A stretch of DNA of 6,770 bases from NCBI GenBank assembly GCA_002407775.1, contig DHOP01000057.1:1-6770 (forward strand), read 5' to 3'. Position 1 is the first letter of the stretch; the number at the start of each line of letters is the position of its first letter. Made by a program: the position numbers and the translations under genes. Under the pieces are notes generated by a model. The model had not been told where the DNA came from. It did no database searches and was given only the letters and a program-made list of their open reading frames with translations. This DNA is from Prevotella sp. UBA5387. GTDB taxonomy: Bacteria; Bacteroidota; Bacteroidia; Bacteroidales; Bacteroidaceae. Below are positions 1 through 6,770 of this stretch, one piece after another.

Positions 1-3000
1 CCGTATTTAATCAGACGGGCAAGTGTTTCTTTTATATTATTGGGGATGTTAACAATGCAGGCTAACAGTCTGTCAGCTTCTGTCACGTCTCTCAATGATA
101 TGAGTGTCAACTTGCTACAGGCACAGGCGACAACAGTGAAGGATGTACTTAGCTATGTAGAAAAGCATAGCAAATACGTTTTCTTGTATGGACCTGCTGT
201 AAAGGATCGTTTTAGCGATCGTGTTAGGGTAAGTTTGAAGGGAAACAAGATGCTGGCTATCGTAAAGGATATGTGTAGTCAGACAGGCATGAGCTATCAG
301 GCCAATGGTCGCCAAATTTCCATCTTTGTTTCTTCTCAGATGCAGACTGAGACTCAACAGAATAAGGGAAGATCAGTATCTTCAAAGCCTGTTTCTGGTC
401 GTGTTACAGATGAAACAGGTGAACCACTTGTCGGTGCAACCGTGAAGGTTAAAGGCACAAGTGAAGGAACTGTTACTGATCTGGATGGCAGATACACTCT
501 TGATGCAGCTGATGGGAGTTTACTTGAAGTTAGCTACATAGGTTTCACGCCTCAGAGCCTTAGGGTTGGTCAGCGCAAGCGTTATGACGTAAGGCTTTCG
601 GAAGATCACAAAACGTTGGAAGAGCTTGTCGTCGTCGGTTACGGTACCATGAAAAAGAAAGACCTAACAGGTGGTGTGTCTCAGGTCTCTTCTTCTGATC
701 TTGAACGAGTAGCCAGTTATAATCTTATGGATAAAGTAGCTGGTCAAATAGCCGGATTAAACGTTACGACAAGTAATGCTGCACCGGGTCAGGAGCAGAG
801 CATTCTTGTTCGTGGTATCAATTCGCTCTCTGCGGACAACTCTCCTTTGGTTGTCCTCGATGGCATACCTTATAACGGTGCTATTGGCGATTTAGACCCA
901 ACTAATATTGAGTCGCTTACTGTTCTTAAGGATGCGTCTGCAGCTGCTATTTATGGTTCTCGAGGCTCCAATGGCGTTATACTGATTGAATCGAAGAAAG
1001 GTCACAAAGGAGCTCCGCATGTGACCTATCACACGCAGCTCAGCATTTCTGAGCCGCAACAGCGCATTGATGTGATGGGGCCTGCGCAGTATATTAAGTT
1101 TAAGCAGGATATTGCCAGTATGAAGGACGGATGGACTGGTGAACAGCTAAACCCTGAAAATATCCTTAGTGCAAGTGAACTCATCAATTATAAAGCGGGT
1201 ATTGTCAACGACTGGCAAGATATCATCTTTAGGACCGTTTTTTCTCAGAATCACTCTTTAAGCATGTCTGGCGGAACAGACTTCACCACTTACCATGCAG
1301 CCATTTCATATCTTGATGACCAAGGCGTAGTGTATAATTCTGACATTAAGAAATACAATTTTGACTTGAATGTCCAGCAAGTGCTCAATGATTGGCTAAC
1401 TGTAGGCATTGAGTCGAAGTTCGTCATCAATAAGGGTGGTGGCATCACTCCAAACATCGAGCATGCTGTTAAGCAAAGTCCCTATGGTATCTATAAGGAC
1501 GAGCGTGGCAACTATTATGAGGAGCCTATGGACCAGTCGCTCATACGCAATCCTATGGTCGATGTCAATGCTAATCAGAATCAAACGTGGCGAAACACGT
1601 TTGTCAACGCATTTGCTTTAATTAAGTTTCCCATCAGAGGGCTTTCATATCGAACCAACTTCGGCTACGACTATCGGTCAGGTCTGACGGGCACCTACTA
1701 TGGACGAAACACCTTTACTGGTAAGCACATAAACGGTAAAGCATCTATCAATAACACGCATTACCAAGATTATACGTGGGAAAATATCCTCAAATATGAA
1801 CGTAGTTTCGGTAAGCATGCCATTGATCTAACGGGGCTGTTCTCGCTTCAGAAAACGAAGAGTGAGAAGTCGGATATGTCGGGTGAGGATTTTGTCAACG
1901 ATGACATGAGCTATCATAATATCGGCGCAGCAGAGACAAATAAAAATATCAGTTCCAGTCTGACAAAAACTCAGTTGTTGTCTTACATGTTCCGTGTCAA
2001 CTACAATTATGACAATCGTTATTTGCTAACTATTACAGGCAGAAGGGATGGATATTCAGCATTTGGCAAGAATGACAAGTATGCATTCTTTCCCTCTGTA
2101 GCAGGTGCTTGGAATATTTATCAGGAAAAGTTTATGGCTGGCTCGCGGTCTTGGCTTGACCAATTGAAGCTGCGGGTCAGCTATGGCAGCAATGGTAACC
2201 AGGCTATAAGCCCTTATCAGACGGTTGATCGTCTGTATCTGAATCATTATGTATGGGGCAATGACGCTGAGGTGGCTAATGCCGTCTATTTACCCAATAA
2301 CGGAGTAGGTAATCCTAACTTGAAATGGGAGACGACGCATACTTTTAATGTAGGTATTGATTTCTCATTTCTCAATGGTCGCATCTTTGGTAGTATTGAT
2401 ACGTATGTCAGTAATACGAAGGACTTGTTGATGCAACGCTCGGTGCCTATCATGAATGGATATAGCACGATTTGGGATAATATCGGCAAAACCCGTAATA
2501 AAGGTGTCGAAATTACTTTGAACACCGTCAATGTGCGAACCCATGGGTTGGAATGGAAGACTGGCATTAACTTCTCTCTGAACAGAGACAAGATAGTTGA
2601 GCTTCGTGGTGATGGTAAGGATGATATCAATAATAAGTGGTTTATCGGTCATCCTCTGCGCGTTTACTATGATTATAAGGCTATAGGTATCTGGCAGGAG
2701 GGTGATGTCTATTCTTATACGGACGAGAAGGGTAATACCCAGCAGATTCAGAAGGGTGCTAAACCCGGATCGGCCAAACTCCTTGACGCTAATCATGATG
2801 GTGTGATCAACAGCAAAGATAAAGTCATTATAGGTTCTAAGTCTCCGAGTTTCCTCCTAAATATGAGTAATGAGCTTACTTATAAAGACTTCTGGTTCTC
2901 TTTTGTCCTTGATGGAACCTTTAGGGTTACACGCGAATTGAATGAAGCTAATATAGGCTCATGGTCTTACAATATTTATAACTATCTGGCTGATGCTGAC

Positions 3001-3099
3001 TATTGGACGCCGACACATACAAATGCGAAATATACAGCTCCGACATATAATATTTTGACGGTCATAGTTTCTATCACAAATTTACTTATGTCAAGTTAA
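1..3099 (+). CDS. SusC/RagA-family TonB-dependent outer-membrane transporter, 5'-partial, interrupted by a frameshift near its C-terminus
   Basis: This protein would import oligosaccharides across the outer membrane, powered by TonB, as partner of the SusD-like lipoprotein encoded next. The frame is open to base 1. Codons before the first possible start (TTG at 40) read RRASVSFILLLGMLTMQA, a typical signal-peptide charged end plus hydrophobic core, so translation almost certainly starts upstream of the window. Numbering from the TTG at 40: an STN domain lies at about residues 28-97, a carboxypeptidase-D-like regulatory domain at about 117-187 (VSGRVTDETGEPLVGATVKV), a TonB box near EELVVVGYG (194-202), and the plug at about 203-320, including LVVLDGIPYNG and LKDASAAAIYGSRGSNGV. 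The barrel follows. A Ca-binding-like loop (D916 to D927, DANHDGVINSKD) is common in this family. Frame 1 ends in an unrelated 15-residue tail (ILTVIVSITNLLMSS) and TAA at 3097-3099; the true C-terminus continues in another frame to 3296. The family call is very secure; the substrate is unknown. Confidence 0.93.
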   Translation, partial: PYLIRRASVSFILLGMLTMQANSLSASVTSLNDMSVNLLQAQATTVKDVLSYVEKHSKYVFLYGPAVKDRFSDRVRVSLKGNKMLAIVKDMCSQTGMSYQANGRQISIFVSSQMQTETQQNKGRSVSSKPVSGRVTDETGEPLVGATVKVKGTSEGTVTDLDGRYTLDAADGSLLEVSYIGFTPQSLRVGQRKRYDVRLSEDHKTLEELVVVGYGTMKKKDLTGGVSQVSSSDLERVASYNLMDKVAGQIAGLNVTTSNAAPGQEQSILVRGINSLSADNSPLVVLDGIPYNGAIGDLDPTNIESLTVLKDASAAAIYGSRGSNGVILIESKKGHKGAPHVTYHTQLSISEPQQRIDVMGPAQYIKFKQDIASMKDGWTGEQLNPENILSASELINYKAGIVNDWQDIIFRTVFSQNHSLSMSGGTDFTTYHAAISYLDDQGVVYNSDIKKYNFDLNVQQVLNDWLTVGIESKFVINKGGGITPNIEHAVKQSPYGIYKDERGNYYEEPMDQSLIRNPMVDVNANQNQTWRNTFVNAFALIKFPIRGLSYRTNFGYDYRSGLTGTYYGRNTFTGKHINGKASINNTHYQDYTWENILKYERSFGKHAIDLTGLFSLQKTKSEKSDMSGEDFVNDDMSYHNIGAAETNKNISSSLTKTQLLSYMFRVNYNYDNRYLLTITGRRDGYSAFGKNDKYAFFPSVAGAWNIYQEKFMAGSRSWLDQLKLRVSYGSNGNQAISPYQTVDRLYLNHYVWGNDAEVANAVYLPNNGVGNPNLKWETTHTFNVGIDFSFLNGRIFGSIDTYVSNTKDLLMQRSVPIMNGYSTIWDNIGKTRNKGVEITLNTVNVRTHGLEWKTGINFSLNRDKIVELRGDGKDDINNKWFIGHPLRVYYDYKAIGIWQEGDVYSYTDEKGNTQQIQKGAKPGSAKLLDANHDGVINSKDKVIIGSKSPSFLLNMSNELTYKDFWFSFVLDGTFRVTRELNEANIGSWSYNIYNYLADADYWTPTHTNAKYTAPTYNILTVIVSITNLLMSS
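3051..3062 (+). other. Frameshift site in the SusC-like gene
   Basis: Frame 1 is family-like up to AKYTAPTYN (codon ending at 3051). The frame used downstream has a TAA stop at 3048-3050 and becomes family-like from TTT at 3054 (FDGHSFYHKF). The break is therefore confined to about 3051-3062. Adding one T to the TTTT run at 3053-3056 gives a continuous reading AAT ATT TTT GAC GGT (N-I-F-D-G), so a one-base deletion in that run is the simplest explanation. A two-base insertion would also fit. The sequence alone cannot say whether this is a real mutation, a phase-variable state or an assembly error; a run of only four Ts is short for slippage. Confidence 0.85.
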
Positions 3100-3296
3100 A
3101 GAACATCACATTGGGATATAACATCAACAAGAAGTTCATTCATAAGGTCGGTTTATCTAATGCAAATGTCAGTTTCAGCGTCAATAACGCTTACACCTTC
3201 TGTAATATCCGAAGCGTGTTAAATTATGACAACAGTTGGTTTGCCTCTTATCCGACAGCCCGCTCATATGTATTCGGACTTAATGTCACTTTCTAA
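3054..3296 (+). pseudogene. C-terminal fragment of the SusC-like transporter, displaced by a frameshift
   Basis: Read in this frame from base 3054, the translation is FDGHSFYHKFTYVKLKNITL, continuing through GYNINKKF to YPTARSYVFGLNVTF and a TAA stop at 3294-3296. This is the standard end of SusC proteins: a SFxRLKNITLGY-type strand, the YPTxRSYxFGLNVTF signature and a terminal phenylalanine, which in outer-membrane barrels is the recognition signal for the BAM assembly machinery. It is therefore the last 80 residues of the preceding gene and not a separate gene. A TTG at 3111 could nominally start a 61-residue protein, but that would cut a conserved strand in half, has no ribosome-binding site, and would lack a signal peptide. 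The stop codon lies 15 bases before the SusD-like gene, the usual tight spacing of such pairs. With one base restored, the SusC gene would run from upstream of the window to 3296. Confidence 0.9.
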
Positions 3297-3311
3297 AAAT
3301 AAAAATAAATC

Positions 3312-4922
3312 ATGAAATACAATCATCTTCTCATAGTCGCATTATTCTTGATGTTAATGCTTGACGGCTGTTCAGACTTTTTGGACGAGAAACTCCAGAG
3401 CCAGTTAGCTCCTGACAATACCTTCGCAAGCTCACAGGGCTTCGAGTCTTCTTCAGCAGGCTTGTACGCTATTGCGCGCTCCGAATACAACACATATGGT
3501 AGCAGTGCTTTTATGCATGGCTACGCATGTCCTTACGAATCACAGCAGATCGCAACAGACTTGGCTACGATGGGAACAAAGGATGGATCACTGCAGCCTT
3601 TTGGTTATCTTACGCTGACCTCGAACACGGGTATTGTAAATTCAACATGGAAATGGGCTTTTTCTCTCATCAATGCCGCCAATGAGGTACTTGCCTATGC
3701 AGAGAAAAACACTAACTGGGACAATGATAATGATCAAGCTTTGTATCAGGCTGAGGCTCGCTTCTTTAGGGCTTATGCATATCGAACTTTGGTTTATCTG
3801 TATGGTGATGTGCCGTATGTAGACAAAATCTCCGAAAAAGTAAGACGCGACTTTACGCGTACTCCTAAAGATGAGGTCCTCAAGCATATGGTAGAGGATT
3901 TGCAATATGCCTGTGAGCATCTACCAGAAAATCCGGATAATGTAAAAGATGGCAAGCTTACAAAGTGGGCTGCTGAGCACCTTCTCTCAGAGGTGTATCT
4001 GATGCAAAAGAATTACGATGAAGCAGAAAAGGCAGCGCTTGCTGTTATCAACAGCGGCTATTTCAAGCTAATGAACGATCGATTCGGTGTTGCTAAGGAT
4101 CAACCGGGAGATGTCTATTCCGACTTGTTCAAAGAGTATAACCAGAACCGTAAAGGCGGTAACAAAGAGACAATCTGGGCTATGCAGTTCGAATTTCAAA
4201 CTACAGGCGGAGGTGGAGAGTACGACGATTGGACTCGTCGAGCCTGGGAACCGAAGTATTTTGAGATTCAAGGATTCACACTCGCTGACTCTTTAGGCGG
4301 TCGGGGATTGTCCCAGCTTGTCCCGCTTGAATGGTGGATTGGACCCAACTCCAACTTCTTTGAGCGCAGTGATATCCGTAATTCAGAATATAACATCAAG
4401 CGTCATTGGTATTACAATAATACAAAGATGCCAAATCTCTATGGGAAAGAATGTCCCATAACAGACAACACTTGGCATGTTACTTATAGACTTTATCCGG
4501 CACTAACTAAGTTCTTCTATGGCAAAGCAAATAATCTTACCTATGCGGGAACTAACAAGGACCGTGTGAAGTTCCGCTTGGCAGAGACTTACTTATTACT
4601 TTGTGAGGCACGCCTTGGTAAAGGAGATATCAATGGTGCGTGCGATGCTATCAATAATGTCCGCAAGCGTGCGCATGCAAGTCTCATTACACCAAGTAAG
4701 ATGACTATGGATCTTTTGCTTGATGAGAGAATCCGAGAATTGGTAGGTGAAGAATCTCGAAGGTTTACGCTTGTCAGAACAGGTAAATTATTGGAGCGAA
4801 CCCGTAAATATAATACGGAAGCTGGTCCTAATATGCAGGATTATCATGTCTTGTGGCCTATTCCGCAAAGTGTAATTGATGCCAATACGGAAGCGGACTT
4901 TCCACAGAATCCTGATTACTGA
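3312..4922 (+). CDS. SusD/RagB-family glycan-binding outer-membrane lipoprotein
   Basis: This is the surface-exposed partner of the SusC-like transporter: it captures the glycan and acts as a lid over the barrel. The 536-residue length is normal for the family. The ATG start is followed by a short signal peptide ending in the lipobox LDGC with Cys20 as the lipidated residue; the next residues (SDFLDE) are acidic, as in the Bacteroidota surface lipoprotein export signal. Helical TPR-like segments are visible at about 113-165 (including QAEARFFRAYAYRTLVYLYG, with the familiar YGDVPYV just after) and 217-252 (LTKWAAEHLLSEVYLMQKNY). The C-terminal SusD signature is at about 418-536: RLAETYLLLCEARLGKGD, INNVRKRA, LLLDERIRELVGEESRRFTL, then LWPIPQSVI and the final FPQNPDY. 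The frame is intact. The start lies 15 bases after the SusC frame ends, in an A/T-rich leader (AAAAATAAAAATAAATC) without a Shine-Dalgarno sequence, usual in this phylum. The ligand cannot be inferred; several aromatic residues (for example WW at 341-342) could serve in binding, but that is speculation. Confidence 0.95.
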   Translation: MKYNHLLIVALFLMLMLDGCSDFLDEKLQSQLAPDNTFASSQGFESSSAGLYAIARSEYNTYGSSAFMHGYACPYESQQIATDLATMGTKDGSLQPFGYLTLTSNTGIVNSTWKWAFSLINAANEVLAYAEKNTNWDNDNDQALYQAEARFFRAYAYRTLVYLYGDVPYVDKISEKVRRDFTRTPKDEVLKHMVEDLQYACEHLPENPDNVKDGKLTKWAAEHLLSEVYLMQKNYDEAEKAALAVINSGYFKLMNDRFGVAKDQPGDVYSDLFKEYNQNRKGGNKETIWAMQFEFQTTGGGGEYDDWTRRAWEPKYFEIQGFTLADSLGGRGLSQLVPLEWWIGPNSNFFERSDIRNSEYNIKRHWYYNNTKMPNLYGKECPITDNTWHVTYRLYPALTKFFYGKANNLTYAGTNKDRVKFRLAETYLLLCEARLGKGDINGACDAINNVRKRAHASLITPSKMTMDLLLDERIRELVGEESRRFTLVRTGKLLERTRKYNTEAGPNMQDYHVLWPIPQSVIDANTEADFPQNPDY

Positions 4923-4933
4923 TGATTTATAGA

Positions 4934-4963
4934 GCAGATGGTTGATAAATCCCAACCATCTGC
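4934..4963 (+). terminator. Intercistronic stem-loop (terminator-like or mRNA-processing hairpin)
   Basis: GCAGATGGTTG at 4934-4944 is the exact reverse complement of CAACCATCTGC at 4953-4963, leaving an 8-base loop (ATAAATCC). It begins 11 bases after the stop codon of the SusD-like gene and ends 35 bases before the next start. No U-run follows (ATATAGCTTACAA), so it is not a classic intrinsic terminator. It could be a partial terminator or a 3'-end stabilizing hairpin that keeps the susCD part of the transcript more abundant than the downstream genes. The structure is certain at the level of base pairing; the function is inferred. Confidence 0.55.
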
Positions 4964-4998
4964 ATATAGCTTACAAACCAACTTAAAGTATTTAATTT

Positions 4999-6609
4999 AT
5001 GAAAAAGTTTCTATTTTTTTCCCCGAAAATCGTGAAAAATGTAGTTTTGTTTTTTCTTGTTTGTGTTGCCTGTTCTTGTTCAAATAATGGAGGAGAGGAC
5101 AACCCTACTAACCCCAATGATATAAAAGGTAATGTAACTGTAAGTCTTACGCCAGAGAAAAGCAAGCGACAGCTTAACCCTATGCAAGGCTGGGTTATTT
5201 ATGCCAGTATCCGTGGAGGAGATTTGTCGTCAGATTTTTGGCAAAAATATGATAACTTTGACTCATCTGATGGTAAGATAAAAGTTTCTGATTATGCGAC
5301 GACATTGTATATACGTGGTTCGTGGGCAGATTTCAACCCTCGTCGTGGTGTCTATGTATGGCAAGCAAACTGCGATACTGAGGCTGCGAAGAATTTTCGA
5401 CTACTCGCCAAAGGAGCTAAAGAGCGTGGTCTGAGATTAGCCTTCACTTTTGTTGTCGACAGCCGTGATAAGCACTGGAATTGCACCCCCGATTATGTGA
5501 AAGAGGATGGTGCTAAGGGCTACAGAACTGTGACAGGAAGTTTTACGGGATGGTCGCCCTATCCTGATGATCCCGTATTTCAAAAGGATTATGCCTCTTT
5601 TCTGACCGATTTTGCGAAAGTGTTTAATGATCCTAAGACCACGCAGTTCATCAGTGGTTTCGGTTTAGGAAAGTGGGGAGAGGGTCATACCTTGATTTAT
5701 TCGACGGGTGATGCTACGCCCCGCCAAAAGACATTTGATTGGATTACGAGTCTTATGTCCAGGCTTTTTACGAAGGTGCCTATTGTGGTCAATTATCATC
5801 GGTGTCTATTGTCGACAACTGATTATACTACTTCTGAATCTGATCTTGATTTTGCCGGTGCTCTGGTCAGTCAGGCTGTGAATAAAGGCTTTTCACTGCG
5901 ACACGATGCCTTTGGCATGAAACACTACTATTCAGATTGGGAAAGAGGAATAGCACAGATCTATCACTTCAAGGTCCCAATAATTATGGAAGGCGGTTGG
6001 GTTGAGGGATCGCATGGAGATGCTATCAAAAGTGATGGCTATCACAATTTCGCAGAGGTTCGTCAAGGTGAGTTTTCTGAAGGAAAAGTGGCTCACGTCA
6101 ATATGATGGATCTTAGATATTCATCCAATGTCAATACGGGCGAAACACACAGTTGGTTCAATTCTGCTTTCAATCTCGTTAAAGAATTTATATCAGATGG
6201 AGGTTATCGTCTTTATCCTGACCAAGTGTCGGTTCCAAGATCTATAACAACTGGGACAAAGGTCGCAATCAGGAGCAGATGGATCAATTTAGGTTGGGGT
6301 TATTGCCCTACGAACATTCCGCAATGGAATCAGAAGTATAAAGTTTGCTTTGCATTGTTGGATAAATCAACGAATCGTCCTGTATTTAAGTATATAGATG
6401 TAGCGCCCTGCCTAAACGAATGGGTGAAAGGCAATCCTAAAGAGTACAATACATCGTTTACGGTAAACGGAGTAAAAGCTGGTGATTATACATGGGCTGT
6501 GGGATTAGTAGATACAACAGATGACAATATAGGTATAGATATATCTGTATTAGACAGTTACAAGACACCAGAAGGTTGGGTGAAACTGCATGATGTGAGT
6601 GTTAGATAA
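4999..6609 (+). CDS. Lipoprotein with a glycoside-hydrolase-like (beta/alpha)8 domain and C-terminal beta-sandwich (clan GH-A / DUF4832-like), unassigned family
   Basis: This 536-residue exported lipoprotein probably cleaves or binds the glycan handled by the SusCD pair. The signal peptide (MKKFLFF, hydrophobic stretch at 11-24) ends in VACSCSNN; Cys25 or Cys27 is the lipidation site, followed by polar and acidic residues (SNNGGED) that favour surface exposure. The catalytic-type domain spans about residues 48-400. NPMQGW (60-65) and RGSWADFNPRRGVYVW (106-121) resemble the first strands of GH42-like and DUF4832-type barrels, and GLRLAFTFVVDSRD (144-157) another strand. FISGFGLGKWGEGH places Glu228 where clan GH-A enzymes carry the acid/base at the end of strand 4, and VPIIMEGGW places Glu331 where the nucleophile sits on strand 7. 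From about 408 a beta-sandwich-like domain follows (SRWINLGWGYCP, YTWAVGLVDTTDD). Its position behind susCD supports a role in glycan use. Family and role are inferred from motifs. It could be a non-enzymatic binding protein. The ATG at 4999 is chosen because it directly precedes the signal peptide. Confidence 0.75.
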   Translation: MKKFLFFSPKIVKNVVLFFLVCVACSCSNNGGEDNPTNPNDIKGNVTVSLTPEKSKRQLNPMQGWVIYASIRGGDLSSDFWQKYDNFDSSDGKIKVSDYATTLYIRGSWADFNPRRGVYVWQANCDTEAAKNFRLLAKGAKERGLRLAFTFVVDSRDKHWNCTPDYVKEDGAKGYRTVTGSFTGWSPYPDDPVFQKDYASFLTDFAKVFNDPKTTQFISGFGLGKWGEGHTLIYSTGDATPRQKTFDWITSLMSRLFTKVPIVVNYHRCLLSTTDYTTSESDLDFAGALVSQAVNKGFSLRHDAFGMKHYYSDWERGIAQIYHFKVPIIMEGGWVEGSHGDAIKSDGYHNFAEVRQGEFSEGKVAHVNMMDLRYSSNVNTGETHSWFNSAFNLVKEFISDGGYRLYPDQVSVPRSITTGTKVAIRSRWINLGWGYCPTNIPQWNQKYKVCFALLDKSTNRPVFKYIDVAPCLNEWVKGNPKEYNTSFTVNGVKAGDYTWAVGLVDTTDDNIGIDISVLDSYKTPEGWVKLHDVSVR

Positions 6610-6637
6610 CTAATGTTTAACCTAAAAGAAGAAGATA

Positions 6638-6770
6638 ATGAGACAAAAGATTTTATTAATTTTAAGCTTGTTCTTCGCCCTTGTTCCGAGCATATGTTTG
6701 GCTGAGGACGTAGCTATTGGATCGCTGTCTGATTTGCAGGCTTTTGCGAAAAGAGTAAATAGTGGAAGTG
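6638..6770 (+). CDS. Exported protein, N-terminal fragment (3'-partial, runs off the window)
   Basis: Only the first 44 codons are present. The ATG at 6638 follows a purine-rich stretch (AAAAGAAGAAGATA) and starts a clear signal peptide, MRQKILLILSLFFALVPSIC, with probable cleavage after the LA of CLAED, so the mature protein would begin near EDVAIGS. There is no convincing lipobox: the only cysteine (residue 20) is preceded by PSI, which lacks the small residue normally required at -1. The mature start AIGSLSDLQAFAKRVNSGS matches the 'I.s..DL..FA..VN.G' opening often seen in large Bacteroidota surface proteins with GLUG-type or beta-helix repeats; this is recall of a pattern and not proof, as the body of the protein is not visible. 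It begins 28 bases after the previous stop with no terminator between them, so it is probably co-transcribed. It may be a cell-surface adhesin or glycan-binding or -degrading protein of the same locus. Confidence 0.75.
   Translation, partial: MRQKILLILSLFFALVPSICLAEDVAIGSLSDLQAFAKRVNSGS

Noticed and set aside
2286..2796. Overlapping antisense ORFs of 114 and 143 codons
   Set aside because: They lie opposite strongly conserved SusC barrel sequence, overlap each other in different frames and show no recognisable motifs or start signals. They are shadows of the + strand gene.
3053..3056. Programmed ribosomal frameshifting as an explanation for the SusC frame change
   Set aside because: There is no slippery heptamer of the X XXY YYZ type, no obvious downstream structure, and no family precedent that I know of for frameshifting in SusC genes. 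A deletion or sequence error is simpler.
3111..3296. A stand-alone 61-residue ORF starting at TTG
   Set aside because: Its sequence is the conserved end of SusC proteins, and the family-like reading extends upstream of the TTG to 3054. It is the displaced C-terminus of the preceding gene.
3642..3920. Antisense ORF of 92 codons opposite the SusD-like gene
   Set aside because: It lies wholly within conserved SusD coding sequence, with no domain or signal and no sign of its own start region.
4964..4998. A promoter for the hydrolase-like gene
   Set aside because: I looked for the Bacteroidota TAnnTTTG -7 element with an upstream TTG and found only poor matches (for example TAGCTTAC). There is not enough to call a promoter; co-transcription with susCD is more likely.
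6613..6705. Small + strand ORF starting at the ATG at 6613 (begins MFNLKEEDNETKDF)
   Set aside because: It overlaps the signal-peptide gene starting at 6638 in another frame, has low-information composition and no ribosome-binding context better than that of the real gene.

Overview
The window is coding almost from end to end, all on the + strand, and reads as part of a polysaccharide utilization locus (PUL) from a Bacteroidota bacterium, most likely a Prevotella-like or other Bacteroidales member. The evidence is an adjacent SusC-like/SusD-like pair, lipoproteins with an acidic or polar stretch after the lipid-anchored cysteine, A/T-rich translation starts without a Shine-Dalgarno sequence, and moderate GC content by eye. 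The genus is an inference from style, not from a marker gene.

Layout: (1) Bases 1-3296 hold a SusC/RagA-type TonB-dependent outer-membrane transporter. Its reading frame is open to the left edge and a signal-peptide core is already under way at base 1, so the true start lies outside the window. It carries an extra N-terminal STN domain, then a carboxypeptidase-D-like regulatory domain, a TonB box, the plug and the barrel. The frame breaks near base 3052: frame 1 ends at a stop at 3097-3099, while the conserved C-terminal 80 residues continue in another frame to 3296. (2) Bases 3312-4922 encode the partner SusD/RagB-type surface lipoprotein, which is intact. (3) Bases 4934-4963 form a perfect 11-bp stem-loop between the SusD gene and the next gene. 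(4) Bases 4999-6609 encode a lipoprotein that looks like a (beta/alpha)8-barrel glycoside hydrolase with a C-terminal beta-sandwich. I cannot assign it to a numbered CAZy family. (5) From base 6638 to the right edge is the first part of another exported protein.

The genes probably form one operon. The SusD-like lipoprotein captures an oligosaccharide at the cell surface, the SusC-like transporter imports it using TonB energy, and the downstream lipoprotein probably processes the glycan. The STN domain suggests that the transporter also signals to an anti-sigma/ECF-sigma pair, which would be expected just outside the window. The substrate cannot be read from this sequence.

The points most worth checking are the frameshift that would disable the transporter while the rest of the operon looks intact, and the unassigned hydrolase-like lipoprotein. 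No RNA gene, CRISPR array, insertion sequence or integrase was seen, and there is no gene-free stretch over 300 bases.
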